64,000 bases of DNA, taken from positions 340,001 through 404,000 of the forward strand of contig JALUTQ010000003.1 in NCBI GenBank assembly GCA_032718865.1. The letters run 5' to 3'. Position 1 is the stretch's first letter, and the number at the start of each line of letters is the position of its first letter. The notes beneath the pieces were generated by a model, which searched no databases, was not told the DNA's origin, and was given only the letters and a program-made list of their open reading frames with translations. The position numbers were made by a program, and so were the translations under genes. This document shows, piece after piece, positions 10,169 through 20,341 of the stretch. Source of the DNA: Tilletia caries. Taxonomy: Eukaryota > Basidiomycota > Exobasidiomycetes > Tilletiales > Tilletiaceae.

Positions 10169-11913
10169 ATGTCTCCGTTGGTAGCAGCCGCAGCCGCAAC
10201 CGCCGAGAGCGCCAGTCCGCGCTCCTCCCTCGACAACCAGCCCGCCGACGACAGCGGCAAGGATGACGCCAAGGATGACGCCAAGGGAAAGGCCCGCGTC
10301 CCCTCCGTGACTTTCCCGTCCAGCGTCGTCGAGCGCACTCCCAGTCCCGAGGTGCAGATCTACCGCACAGGATCACAGCGCCGGCCCTCCCACTCGATCC
10401 ACCAGCACCCGCTCCAGCTCACAAACATCCAGCAAGACGCAGGGACGAGTCGCATGGGCGACGCAAATGACGCGCTTGAGCTCGGAGACCGCCGCTCTTC
10501 CGTCGGCGGAATCTCCTTCGGAAACCCCGTCACCCCGCGAGACGAGCCGACGGACCCGCTCCTCCTCCGCAGCCGCCTCGTAGCCGACAACGACCTCCGC
10601 CGGCGGGGCGGCAAGGGCAAGCGTACCGACGGCCGAATCAACGAATTCTACAACACGCAAAACTCGCACATCGAGAATCTGCTCAAGCCGATGGCGAAGC
10701 ATGCCACGGACGGCGAGGAGGAGCGGGAGGGCGCGGCGCTCAAGGTGAAGATTGCCATCTATGCGTCGATCATTGCCAACTTCGTACTGGCCGCCTTGCA
10801 GCTCTACGCTGCCATCTCCTCCCTCTCCCTCTCGCTCTTCGCCACAGCCGCCGACTCCGTCTTCGACCCGGTGAGTGTGTCCTTTTCATGATCCCGACCG
10901 CAGGCGTAGGCTGACTCTCAAATCGCCCCAGTTCGCCAACCTGGTCCTGAACTGGCTCCACCGCAAGTCAAAGAGCGTCGACGAGACCAAGTGGCCCATC
11001 GGCGGCGCCCGCTTCGAAACCATCGGCAACATCGTGTACGCCTTCCTCATGGCCTCCGTCTCCGCCATCCTGATCGTCCAATCGCTGGTCGACATCGCAG
11101 GCCACTCCGGGAACGACAAGAACGAGCTTCACATCCCCTCGCTCATCGCAGTCGGCATCGCGTTTGTGACCAAGTTTGTGCTGTTTGTGTATTGCTATGG
11201 GATCCGGTCGCATTCGAGTCAGGTGCAGGTCTTGTATGAGGACCATCGGAATGACCTCTTCATCAATGGTGCGAATTCACTCCCTCCGCCTCTGTCCTTC
11301 AAACCTCTGCTCAACATGATCTCTTGCTATGTTTTCAGGCTTCGGTATCTTCACCTCAGCCGCAGGTGCCAAGTTCGCCTGGTGGCTCGACCCTCTCGGC
11401 GCCATCCTCATCTCCATCGCCATCATCTTCAGCTGGACCCGGACGGCCTACCTCCAATTCCGCGAACTCGCAGGCGCAGGTGCCCCGCCGGAGTTCCTCT
11501 CCCTCATCGTGTACAATGCCATGTTGCACCACGAGCATATTCAGCAGATCGATTCTTGCAAGGCGTATCATTCCGGGCCGAAGTACATAGTGAGCTTCTG
11601 TTCACTTGCCGTGGGGGTTTGTTCAAGAGGGAAGATGCTGACCTCGCTCCCCACGCTCTCCTCTGCCCGCCAGGTCGAAGTCGACCTTGTCATGCATCCC
11701 CAGACACCTCTCTGGCTGTCGCACGACGTCTCGCAGGACCTCCAAGACCGCATCGAGGACCTGCCCATGGTCGAGCGTGCTTTCATCCGTGCGTGAACCC
11801 TCGAGCTGATCCTGAAGAGAAGTGATGAACTGACCCTCCCCGCCCTTTCTTAACTCTGAACAGACGTCGACCACGAGACGGATCACCGGCCTGAACATCG
11901 CAAGAACGTCTGA
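10169..11913 (+). CDS. Cation diffusion facilitator, Mn-type (MTP8-11 like)
   Basis: Membrane metal/proton exchanger, probably exporting manganese from the cytosol into vacuole or Golgi. Five exons (10169-10870, 10932-11268, 11339-11589, 11674-11788, 11864-11913) give 484 residues. A ~185-residue disordered N-terminus precedes the membrane part. TM2 carries D229xxxD233 (DSVFDP) and TM5 carries D338xxxD342 (DHRND). This DxxxD pair marks the Mn subgroup; Zn carriers use HxxxD. Other subgroup blocks are WWLDPLGAILIS, HHEHIQQID, KYIVEVDLVM and the ending VERAFIHVDHETDHRPEH. The last exon is only 50 nt. It converges with the isomerase gene, 289 bp between stops. Confidence 0.9.
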
Positions 11914-12202
11914 ATGACCCGGGCCAACTTCGTACCATGTAATCGGGCCCAGGTCGCTTCTCATACATACACATCTCACCACAGTCTCTGCGTGCTCTTC
12001 CCCCTTCTTGCCCCCACTTGTATCCTATCCAACTACATACACGCATAGTATCAGCGTAACTTGCTTCCCTCTCGTAAATCCATTGACCCACTATTCATAC
12101 GATCTTACGCATCCCATGGGGATTGGGAACATGACCATGAGCCATCGATGAGGTTCAACGAGCGGTTCCACGAACACATAAGGATGGAGTACATAAATGC
12201 TA

Positions 12203-13580
12203 CTACAACTTGGAGAAGGCAGGCTTCTGCTTCGCCATCACAGCCTGAGTTGCGATCGGAATACTGTCAAAGGGGGTCCCAAGTGAGGTCAGCCTTTGAC
12301 ACGCTCCTCCCTTGTCGCGAAGAGAACAGAACTCACTCCTCCGTCTGCAGCATGGCCGCGTTCCAGGCGGCCGTGAAGGCCAGGCCTGCGTCGACGGGGT
12401 GGTCCCGGGCGTGGAGCAGGATCGCCTTCGTGCTTTGGACGGCGATGGGCGATTTGGAGGCAATGTCCTTGGCCAGGGAGAGTGCCGCCGCTGAGAGAAT
12501 CCACATAGCATGGGAATGGAATGGGGTCAGTTAGAGAAAGAGTTAAAAAGGCGATCCTCAGAAAGAAGCATTGGGAGGAGTAGAAGAAGATTGCTCACCG
12601 ACGACAGCGGGTTGGCCTTGCTCGGTCACTTTGCTGACGAAGCCGATGGCGAGCGCCTCGCGGGCGTCGAATGTTCGGGCTGAGTATGCCAGTTCGCGGG
12701 CGAGGGAGTCGTTACCTACCGTCTTGGGGAATCGTTGGAGGGTGCCGATGTCCGCTGCGAGGCCGATGCTAGGAAATTGAAAGGGGTGGTGGTGGTGCTT
12801 AGGCGCAGGGCAACGGACGTAGATCAGAAGGGTAGGGGTGAAGGTACTCACTCTACTTCCTACATTTCGCCCCGTCGTACCGATCAAAGAAAAGAGAATC
12901 AGCATAAAGCAGCTACTGAAACTTACAAAAAGAAGAGAAAGAGAAGGCGCCCCGCCACTCACCCGGATCGACAGCCTCACGCACGAAGCCACATACCGGA
13001 TATCGCAGGCCGACATGAGGTCGAGAGCCAAGCCATAGGCAATCCCATGGGCAGCGGCGATCACCGGCTTACCGCACTTCTCGATGGAGGAGATGGCAGC
13101 CTGGAAGTGCTTGATGTGGGCATGGATCGCAAAGGCCCGTCGTCCGACGTCCTCGATTGTGGAGAGCGTGGTGAAGAGTTCGTTTGATTTCACTTAGGGA
13201 GGAGCAGGTTGGTTAACTCTGTGGGGTGTACAATAGGGGAGTAATATGGAGGGGATAGACTCACGGTCAAGACCGGCGGTGAAGGCTCGGCCCTCGCCAC
13301 TCAAGACGACGACGGCGACGTCGTTATCGGTGCTGATGGTGTCGAAGAGCTTGTGAAGCTCTCTCCACATCCTGTATTTACAGACAGAGAACGAGTTCAG
13401 CAATGGACCTCCCCCCAGAGCAATCAACGGCGAGCTTCAAAGCAAAAGAGATACTCACGCATCGTGCCAGGCATTGACAGGCGGGCGGTTGAAGCTCACT
13501 CGCAGGACACCTTCGGCCTCGAATTGGACCAGGTGGAATTCGGTGGCGAGCGTCTTGTACGGCTGAGGGAACGAGGTCAT
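12203..13580 (-). CDS. Peroxisomal enoyl-CoA hydratase/isomerase family protein (dienoyl-CoA isomerase type)
   Basis: Crotonase-fold enzyme of fatty-acid beta-oxidation. The best guess is delta3,5-delta2,4-dienoyl-CoA isomerase. Seven exons (13459-13580, 13265-13371, 12963-13192, 12852-12859, 12599-12768, 12337-12490, 12203-12263) give 283 residues. Exon 4 is an 8-nt micro-exon (GAAGTAGA) supplying EVD of the conserved block EVDIGLAADIGTLQRFPK; without it the frame breaks. The oxyanion-hole region is GEGRAFTAGLDL, and the second block is KPVIAAAHGIAYGLALDLMSACDIR. The protein ends AFSKL, a canonical PTS1 signal for peroxisome import. It is divergently transcribed from a PEX22-like gene. Confidence 0.9.
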
Positions 13581-14105
13581 CTTGTTCTTTTTTTTCTTTC
13601 TTACTCAGGATTTTCCAGGCGGCAGACAACGGACTTTTGACCAGGAAGAAAGAGGAAGGATAAGAGAGGGGGAAAGAGAGAGAGAGCGAGAGGATTGTGA
13701 TGGTCATGGAGAAGGAAGTTCATGCGTATTCTATGAGGAAGGTAGTCAGAGTCTGTGCCACAAAGAGTCTCCCTCCAGCCCTCCCTCGCATTCCAGTGGA
13801 CCATACATAGAAATGCACCGCGCTCCCTCCCTTGCCCGTCCCTCGCCTCTCCTCTCCTCTTCTCTCGTCTGCCTTGTCCTTTTCCGCGACCTTGGAGCCA
13901 TCATCAGCCAGGTGTGAGGTGATGCAGTAGTTTGAGGTCGAGAACCGTTTCAACGTCCGGCTGGCAAGGATGGCCGAGTTAACCGGGGAACGGCTCTCGA
14001 ACGGGCGGGCTCCCATCTTCTTGGTCCACCATCCATCGACGGCCCACTTGGCAAGGCCAACCACAGCTGCCTTTGAATGCATACACACTGTAAAGCAAGG
14101 AAAGG
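13581..14105. promoter_or_regulatory. Shared divergent promoter, isomerase / PEX22-like
   Basis: 525 bp separate the two start codons of a PTS1 enzyme and a candidate peroxin facing opposite ways. The stretch holds a CT/GA-rich block near 13665-13695 and short T/C-rich tracts. I see no coding potential and no certain fatty-acid response element. Function as a common regulatory region is inferred from geometry. Confidence 0.45.
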
Positions 14106-15248
14106 ATGAGTGCAGCGCTTCAGAAAGTCCAGCACGCCCTCGAGCGCACCACCGGCGCACCCGGCCGCCGATCGTCCCGCAACCCGTACACCCGCGCAGC
14201 AGGAGCCGCCGCCGCTGTCCTCACACTCGCCGGACTCGGCATCGGACTGTATGTATATTCGCGTTGGACACCGGACTCTCAGCCGGGTCAGGGCGGGGAT
14301 GATTGGGCTGCTGGCGGTCGCTCGAGGAGGAGCGGGGGAGGAGATGATGAGGTGAGTTATTTCGTTGCCATCTTGCCTTTCCTTTCCTACTCACTGACTG
14401 GACTGAGGGAATCCCTACAGACGCGAGCAACAACATCAGAGGACAAAGAGGGAGCCTCAGCACAACAACCACCAAAATCAGCAGCGCCAGCAACAGGCGC
14501 AACGCAGCAAGCCCGTCGTCGCCGTCTGCCTAGACCAAGTCTCTCCCTCTCCCTCCCACCCACCTTCGACCGCTCCTCGCCACAAGCCCTCCAGCTCTTA
14601 CACGACCTCGTCGCCGCCCTAGCCGAGCACTTCCTCATCCATCTCATCCTACCAGACTCCCCTTCCTCCTCTTCCAATTCCACCAGCGAGAGCCCGTCTC
14701 CAGCAACTGCTGCTACTGCTACTGGGCAAAATACAGGCGCTCTAGCAGCCGTCTTCGCCGACGTCCTCGACTTCGACACCCGGCGCTTATTACTCTACGG
14801 AACGCCCGCAGGGCGACAGGCCCTCGGTCTGGCCCTGGCATGCGATGCGCATGTCGAGATCTCCCTCGTCGGTGTGGTTGCTGATCCTAAAGAGGAGGAA
14901 GGAGGATCATCGTCGTCGGATGGGAACCCACCAGAGGAGAGTATCAAGAAGGTCGAGCATCTCCAGCGCACAGCCGGCGTAGTCGTCCTCTGCGTCCTGC
15001 CCGCTCCCGGCCGCCGACAAGGACAGGGCGAGGCGTCGGTCTCCCCGGCGACGAGCGCAAGCAGGGCAAACCTCGATGCCGTGCTCGAACATTTCAAAAA
15101 GGCGTCGTTCAGCAGGAGCGTCCGCATCATCGATACAAGCACTCCCTCAGCAGCTGAGGGTCCCGCTGCCACCGGGGCACAAAGTGACGAGACGCAGTGG
15201 AGGACCGGGGCAGCGAGAATAGTAGAACTCAGAGCAAAGATGAAGTAG
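14106..15248 (+). CDS. PEX22-like peroxisomal membrane protein (tentative)
   Basis: Pex22 anchors the ubiquitin-conjugating enzyme Pex4 on the peroxisome for receptor recycling. Two exons (14106-14351, 14421-15248) give 357 residues. The 69-nt intron is in frame and stop-free, but has clear gtgagt and ctacag ends. There is a basic N-terminus (RRSSRNPYTR), one membrane segment at ~31-52 (AAAAVLTLAGLGIGLYVY), then a soluble alternating beta/alpha domain. That domain includes PRPSLSLSLPPTF, HDLVAALAEHFLIHLILPD, DTRRLLLYGTPAGRQAL and TAGVVVLCVLPAPG. This single N-terminal anchor plus Rossmann-like domain is the Pex22 arrangement, but Pex22 is poorly conserved and no residue is diagnostic. The peroxisomal neighbour adds support. 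Confidence 0.5.
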   Translation: MSAALQKVQHALERTTGAPGRRSSRNPYTRAAGAAAAVLTLAGLGIGLYVYSRWTPDSQPGQGGDDWAAGGRSRRSGGGDDEVSYFVAILPFLSYSLTGLRESLQTRATTSEDKEGASAQQPPKSAAPATGATQQARRRRLPRPSLSLSLPPTFDRSSPQALQLLHDLVAALAEHFLIHLILPDSPSSSSNSTSESPSPATAATATGQNTGALAAVFADVLDFDTRRLLLYGTPAGRQALGLALACDAHVEISLVGVVADPKEEEGGSSSSDGNPPEESIKKVEHLQRTAGVVVLCVLPAPGRRQGQGEASVSPATSASRANLDAVLEHFKKASFSRSVRIIDTSTPSAAEGPAATGAQSDETQWRTGAARIVELRAKMK

Positions 15249-15393
15249 ATCGCAAATTCGCAATCGCAACGCATATTGAAAATGCAACCCATCTCGCTGA
15301 GCAAGCAGCAGCAGTGTGTATTTTGCAGGCGGACTTTGACTTTATTTCCCCTTCGGCATGGAAGGTGGGCTGGTCCAGACCCAGAACCCATAT

Positions 15394-17462
15394 CTATGCT
15401 GGACCTAGAATCGTGAAAAAGACAGATGGGCCCCGGTCGTTGTACGCCTCCTTGGAGATGAACGACGTCCCTGCCGGGTTCCCAAGGGTAAGCTGAGAGG
15501 AAAGGGGAGAAAAAAGCGCAGCACGATTCAGTTCCCTTGGCCCTCCCTTCGCAAAAGCCCACAAACATACACATACCTTCGTATAGATCGACGCCCCCAA
15601 GAACGGCGCCAAGTCCGTCCGATCCTTAAACTCAGCAAAGTAATCAGGTACCTTCAACGCCCTCACATTCCGAGCCTGCGTCCCCGGTCCCAACCCAACA
15701 ACGCCCACGCCTTCCAACCCAGCACCCTCGCCTCCCTCTCCTGCTCCCCCGCCGCCGTGGCCTTGGCCCTGGGCCGCAGCGCCCACATGTAAACCGCACG
15801 CTGCTGTTAGGGCCGGGGTGAAACCCTTGATCCGCGTCGGCGCGCCTGTGATGACGAGGTTCTCCCAGAGCGTCAGTCGGCGTTCGGATACGGCGAAGGG
15901 GACCGAGGCGTCTAGGTAGGCGTTACCCAGAGTGACGCTGAGGGTGCGTTGGATGGCGAGCGCGATGGCTTCGGGGAGCGTCATCGCGCTGTTGAACGTC
16001 GTCGTTGTTATTGCCTTGCCATTCTTGGAAATCGAAGGGTCGTCCTCGTCGTCGGCTAGGACGAAGGACTGTAGTAATGCCTGAGAAAGACGCTCGCCCT
16101 CATGTAATCCCGCACCAAACCCTCGCTCATCCTCTCCTGCCTGGTCATCCCCCTCCTCGTCAGCGCCGCCCGCAGTGGGCGAGAGGAACGGATGTCGGTG
16201 GAGCTGCGGCAGCTTGACAGCATGCAAGACCGTCGGATCAGCCAACATCGGCTCCGCAAACCGGAACCGGGACGGTCCAACCGTGATCCGGCGTCCGCGG
16301 AAATCAACCGTGACCGCATTCGGATCGGTGCTCCCGCCCGCTTGGCCCTGCTGCTGCAGTTGCTTCTGCGCTTCGGCCCTCTTAGCAGCAGCTGCCGCCC
16401 CGCCCGCTTCTTCGTCCCCTTTAGCAGCCGCGTCCTCTGCTGCCTCCGCCGCCTTTTTCCGTTCTTGCTCCTCTACCAAGTCGCGTTCGCGCCCTTGGAC
16501 TAGAGCAGCGGCGATATCGAGATTGCCCTCATCATCGAGCTCATGGGCCCGCGCGGAGGAATGATCCCCTTCGTCGGTCATCCGGATATGACCTTCCTCC
16601 AACAAGAGCTGGGCGAGATCGACCAGGAGCTCGTGTACGGCCGACTGTGTTGTAGACGAGGAGGAGGAGGCCTCGGCGGACGATGGAGCCGATCCTGCGA
16701 TCCGGCCCAGTTCCTGCACGATACTCGAGTCCTGCGCGAGGAGATGGGCGAGCCAGATGGTGCATAGCCGGGTGCCTACGCGTGTACGAACGATGGCCTC
16801 GTGCCGGACCTCGCAATCTACAATGGGCGTGATGGAGCACCCCGCCCAGCCGATATCAACGGTGACGCCGGTGAGGGTGCCAGCAGCGTACGCGCTGACA
16901 AGGGGCGTCTCCACAATGGACAGCGCGGGCGTATTGAAGAGCTCGAAGAAGACCTGCGCAGCGGTGGTATACGTGTCCCGATGAATAGGCGCCGGCAGAG
17001 AAAGGAGCGTATGCGAATCATTCCGGGAGCGCTTGATGCGGAGGAGGTCGAAGAGGAGATGTCGCCAGAGAGCGATGAGCTGTTGCCAATCGGCGACGTG
17101 GGCTCCCTGGAGGGGCCGGTAGATGATGATATCCGACGGGTTGGCGGAGAGGGCGTCGTCGAGGGCTTGGCCGACGAGGTAGTCGAGTGCTTGGGGCGGT
17201 GGGAAGGATGATGGGTCTGCTGCTGATTTCCTGCGCTGTCTGAGCCATGCGCGCGAGAGACCGACGCGGGCGTTAAGTGTCTGGGATCCAATAGAGAAGA
17301 GGGGGGTGGGTTTGAGCATCATCAAGTGTATGTACGAGTTTGTTCCCGTGCGAGGGAGCGACTCACCACGGATGGCTGCTGGAAGAGATCATGGATGCCC
17401 ATGCCGGCCCGGATCGAGTATCCGCCATGGACGATGACGAGACACTTTGCTTCGCGTGACAT
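15394..17462 (-). CDS. Actin-related protein of chromatin remodellers, Arp9-like
   Basis: Arp9 pairs with Arp7 in SWI/SNF and RSC. Three exons (17367-17462, 15577-17280, 15394-15492) give 632 residues. Actin-fold blocks are CLVIVHGGYSIRAGMG (phosphate-1 region), the family join QPSVTLNARVGL, DIIIYRPLQGAHVADW, ALSIVETPLVSAYAAG, GVTVDIGWAGCSITPIVD, and late NLVITGAPTRIKGFTPAL. The actin adjacency DxGxG is degenerate, as in Arp9. An Ala/Glu/Lys-rich insertion of roughly 100 residues sits mid-protein, followed by a second acidic insert, making it longer than yeast Arp9 (467). The end, GPSVFFTILGPA, replaces actin's SIVHRKCF. Divergent from ATL1, 285 bp between starts. Subfamily call is moderate; Arp7 or Arp4 are less likely. 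Confidence 0.7.
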
Positions 17463-17747
17463 CGTTGCTGCTTTTGCTCCCCAGCCGCGCGCAAGTCCGA
17501 GTTCGAGATCGAGATGGAAGTCGAGCGCGTCGCCAATTGCAAGGTTGCATCCCGCACGCGTTCTTCTGGTGGACGCGCTTCACCTTCACTGCACGCTTGT
17601 TGCTATGCGGACAGCATCATCGTCCACAACAACAACCTCGACCTCCTCGCCTCCCCTCGCCTTGCCTTCGAACGCATGCATGCTACCTCCCTCCATCTGG
17701 TGCAACCAAGAGAAGGAAGAGACGGGAGATCTCGCTGGCAAAAAAAA

Positions 17748-18770
17748 ATGGCATCGCAGTCTGGCTCCGTCGATGCCGCGTGGTTTCATGGTGAATTTCG
17801 GGGAGAAGACAAAGCGACGACCCATTCCTGAATGCTGGACAAGTCCATTGTTGACCTCTTTGCCTCTCCCTTTGCTCTTCTCTGTTTCCCTTCCCTCTCC
17901 TTTGCTCTCCTCTTCTCAGCTAGGACGTATGAGCTTGTAAGGCAGATTCCTGCTGGAAAGGTGACCACGTACGGTGAGCTTCCTTTGACTTCTCCTGGTT
18001 GAGGACCGGTTCACTCGCTAATGACCTTGGGAATTGATCGAATTTCCACACAGGTCACATAGCGAAGGTAGGACTCTGTCATGCATACTTCTGAAGTGTC
18101 GATGCTGAATGGTTGCTTTTTTTTCCGTGATTGCGGTTCCTGCAGCTCGCTGGGTATCCAAGGCGTGAGCTTCAATGCAAAAAGGCTTGAGGAACGATGC
18201 GTCCCGTCCAGGGTCCTGACTTGTCCTCTCTCCCTCACCATCGCACCATCTGCAGATTCTCGAATGGTCGGTGCGGCTCTCAAGTGGCTAGCAGACGATA
18301 CCGTCCCATGGCAAAGGTCAGTTCGCAATCCTTCGATGCAAGGTACAGTCTTAGAAACAAATGAAGGCTCTTCTCATCGTCCTCTTCTCGCTCTCTCTTT
18401 CGCAGAGTCATCGGTGCTGGCGGTATCATCAGCGAACGAGGCGATGGAGGTCATGGTGCATCTCGGCAAGCTCAGGCTCTTCAAGCGGGTGAGGAAGACA
18501 GCCTCCTTCCTCTCGCTATCAAAGCTGGACCCGCGATGTTGATCGTCGTATCCTATTTTCGATCCCATGCAGAAGGTGTCGAGGTCAACGAAGCTGCTGG
18601 AGCTGGCATTGGTACAGGCGGTCGGTGGCGAGTTTCGATGGCAACCTATGGCTGGTGTGAGTCCCTCTACCTTCAGATTTTGTCACCTGCAACGTCTCCC
18701 TGATCCGCTGTATGGCCTTCCTAATGCAGTCCCTGACGCCGCACCCGACAATGCAGGCGAATCACCATGA
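17748..18770 (+). CDS. ATL1: Alkyltransferase-like DNA damage-flipping protein Atl1
   Basis: ATL proteins bind O6-alkylguanine, flip it, and hand it to nucleotide excision repair. They resemble methylguanine methyltransferase but lack its cysteine. Eight exons give 132 residues: 17748-17790, 17920-17973, 18054-18067, 18146-18164, 18256-18316, 18406-18488, 18573-18656, 18730-18770. Exons 3 and 4 are 14 and 19 nt. The protein reads IPAGKVTTYGHIAKLAGYPR, then SRMVGAALKWL with the arginine finger. The active-site block is PWQRVIGAGG, where methyltransferases have PCHRV: Trp replaces Cys, which is diagnostic. It ends ATYGWFPDAAP. The size and order match S. pombe Atl1. Confidence 0.92.
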
Positions 18771-19125
18771 CAATCAGAATGCACGCATGGAAGTCATCCA
18801 ATGTCGTTGTTGATCCCCAGTCTGTCTTTCTGAGCTCAGGGTGTGATGGAAGTGTTGGCATATTGAATAGGGAACATGAGGTCCATAGAGCACCCCTTTT
18901 GACGTGGGATCCTTTTCTCCTTTTTGCCACCATACATCCGGACACATCTGGACACGACTGAAGTTGAGAAGAACCAAAGCGACATGGCAGTCAACTGGAT
19001 GGGATCCAAGAGGCGAGTGCGAGGCGTGCGGACCAGAACCAGAACCACGGCCATCAGACTGACTGCAAGTTCCCTTGCTTTCTGAATGTTCTCTTTCTCT
19101 CTCTCTCTCTCTCCCATTTTTCAGG
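18771..19125. other. 355-bp gap with CT repeat before the next start codon
   Basis: 3' side of ATL1 and 5' side of the Ser/Pro-rich gene. A pyrimidine repeat (ctctctctct, 19086-19112) ends in atttttcag just before the next ATG. It could therefore be either promoter sequence or a leader intron acceptor. Nothing coding seen. Confidence 0.5.
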
Positions 19126-20076
19126 ATGCTCATCAAACAACTGCACGAGGAACACCCTCTCCGGTCTCAAACTTCACCTTCCATCGAGGACAACTCCGTC
19201 CAGCCAACCCCGTCCCAGCCTTCCGCTGCTGCGGACCGGAGACTGCAAAAAGCCTTCTTCGCGCAGCGACAGGCTCTCTCGCGTTCCTCCTCTGGCTCTT
19301 CTTCGATTGACAGAACACCACACCAACGAGACGGTCCTCATCGCGACGATGTTCTGACAAGGGCCAGCAGTCTGCCTGTCTGCTTCTCCAGGGGCAAGCT
19401 GTGCAGGAAGGAGGAGCCAAAGTGCGAACGCGGTGAGGGCCTGAACACTGCACACAAGCGGAAGTCGGCACAAACGTCCGACGCGTCCTCATCGACGACA
19501 ACGTCCCTTCCCACCCCAGTGACCGAATCGTATACTTCGAACTCAGCTCCGCCCAGCTCGTCCAAACGTCGTCGTCTTCTCGCCAGCGGCTCATGGTCGC
19601 AAATGCGATCGGTGGGTCCTTCTCAGGCAAGAGCAGGGAGCGCTCCTTCCTACACACCCGTGCAAGCACCTGCCTATGTGCTTTCACCAAGAATTCCTTC
19701 CCTTTCGCTCCGTGAATCGGTGCCGCCCAAGATAGACGAAACCGCCTCCGACACGGGACAATCGGAGCCCTCAGCCCCGTCCCGGACCCCGCCACCGCCC
19801 CAGTCCAGCCTGATTCTCCCCCTTCCCGCAGCACCTCGCACTCCTACAGCACCTCGCACCCAAACATCACTCTCGCCTCCTCCTCCCGCTCCAGCAGCCC
19901 CTCCCGCCGATCCTTCTCAACCAGGACCGCCTTCCACCTCCAACATCACCACCACTTCCGCCGCTCAATCCAGACACAACCCTCGCATCCTTGCGTTCGC
20001 AATGAACCATCGGCCGGGCCAGTTTGCAAAGCGCAAGCTGCTCGCGAAGGCGGAGACGAAGAAAGGCACCGGATGA
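19126..20076 (+). CDS. Ser/Pro-rich protein of unknown function
   Basis: Single open frame of 316 codons starting MLIKQLHEEHPLRSQ. The start follows an acceptor-like cag at 19121-19124, so an untranslated or short coding exon upstream is possible. Composition is dominated by Ser, Pro, Thr and Ala with basic patches (SSKRRRLLASGS). Long proline runs lie in the last third. The C-terminal block RHNPRILAFAMNHRPGQFAKRKLL is the most protein-like segment and may be the conserved part. No domain, signal peptide or membrane segment recognised. Its antisense frame is also long, which is common in GC-rich coding sequence, so the call rests on composition. Confidence 0.5.
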   Translation: MLIKQLHEEHPLRSQTSPSIEDNSVQPTPSQPSAAADRRLQKAFFAQRQALSRSSSGSSSIDRTPHQRDGPHRDDVLTRASSLPVCFSRGKLCRKEEPKCERGEGLNTAHKRKSAQTSDASSSTTTSLPTPVTESYTSNSAPPSSSKRRRLLASGSWSQMRSVGPSQARAGSAPSYTPVQAPAYVLSPRIPSLSLRESVPPKIDETASDTGQSEPSAPSRTPPPPQSSLILPLPAAPRTPTAPRTQTSLSPPPPAPAAPPADPSQPGPPSTSNITTTSAAQSRHNPRILAFAMNHRPGQFAKRKLLAKAETKKGTG

Positions 20077-20341
20077 GGTGGGGGAGGAAGATTTGAATGT
20101 ATTGTGGGGAGGTGAGAACGTAACTTTTTGGACGTTCGGAACGTTCTGATGCGGGCATGGATGAACTGCGTTGCAAAGGTGCTGATCGAAGGACGTTATG
20201 GGAAACACGAAGGGACAATGCGTTACAACTGTTGTTACATGACTGATTCAGACGCGAGCACATCGACAAAGACAGGGAAGAAAAGCGAGCGTTTCAAGTT
20301 ATCTGAAAGCTTTGCGGTTGAGGGAAGGCAGCGCGATCGGA

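Noticed and set aside
17283..17325. Apparent N-terminus MMMLKPTPLF for the Arp9-like protein
   Set aside because: It lies inside an intron; the true first exon (17367-17462) carries the actin phosphate-binding block and joins in frame at 17280.
10169..20076. Secondary-metabolite cluster
   Set aside because: No synthase, P450 or prenyltransferase core; genes are housekeeping and unrelated.
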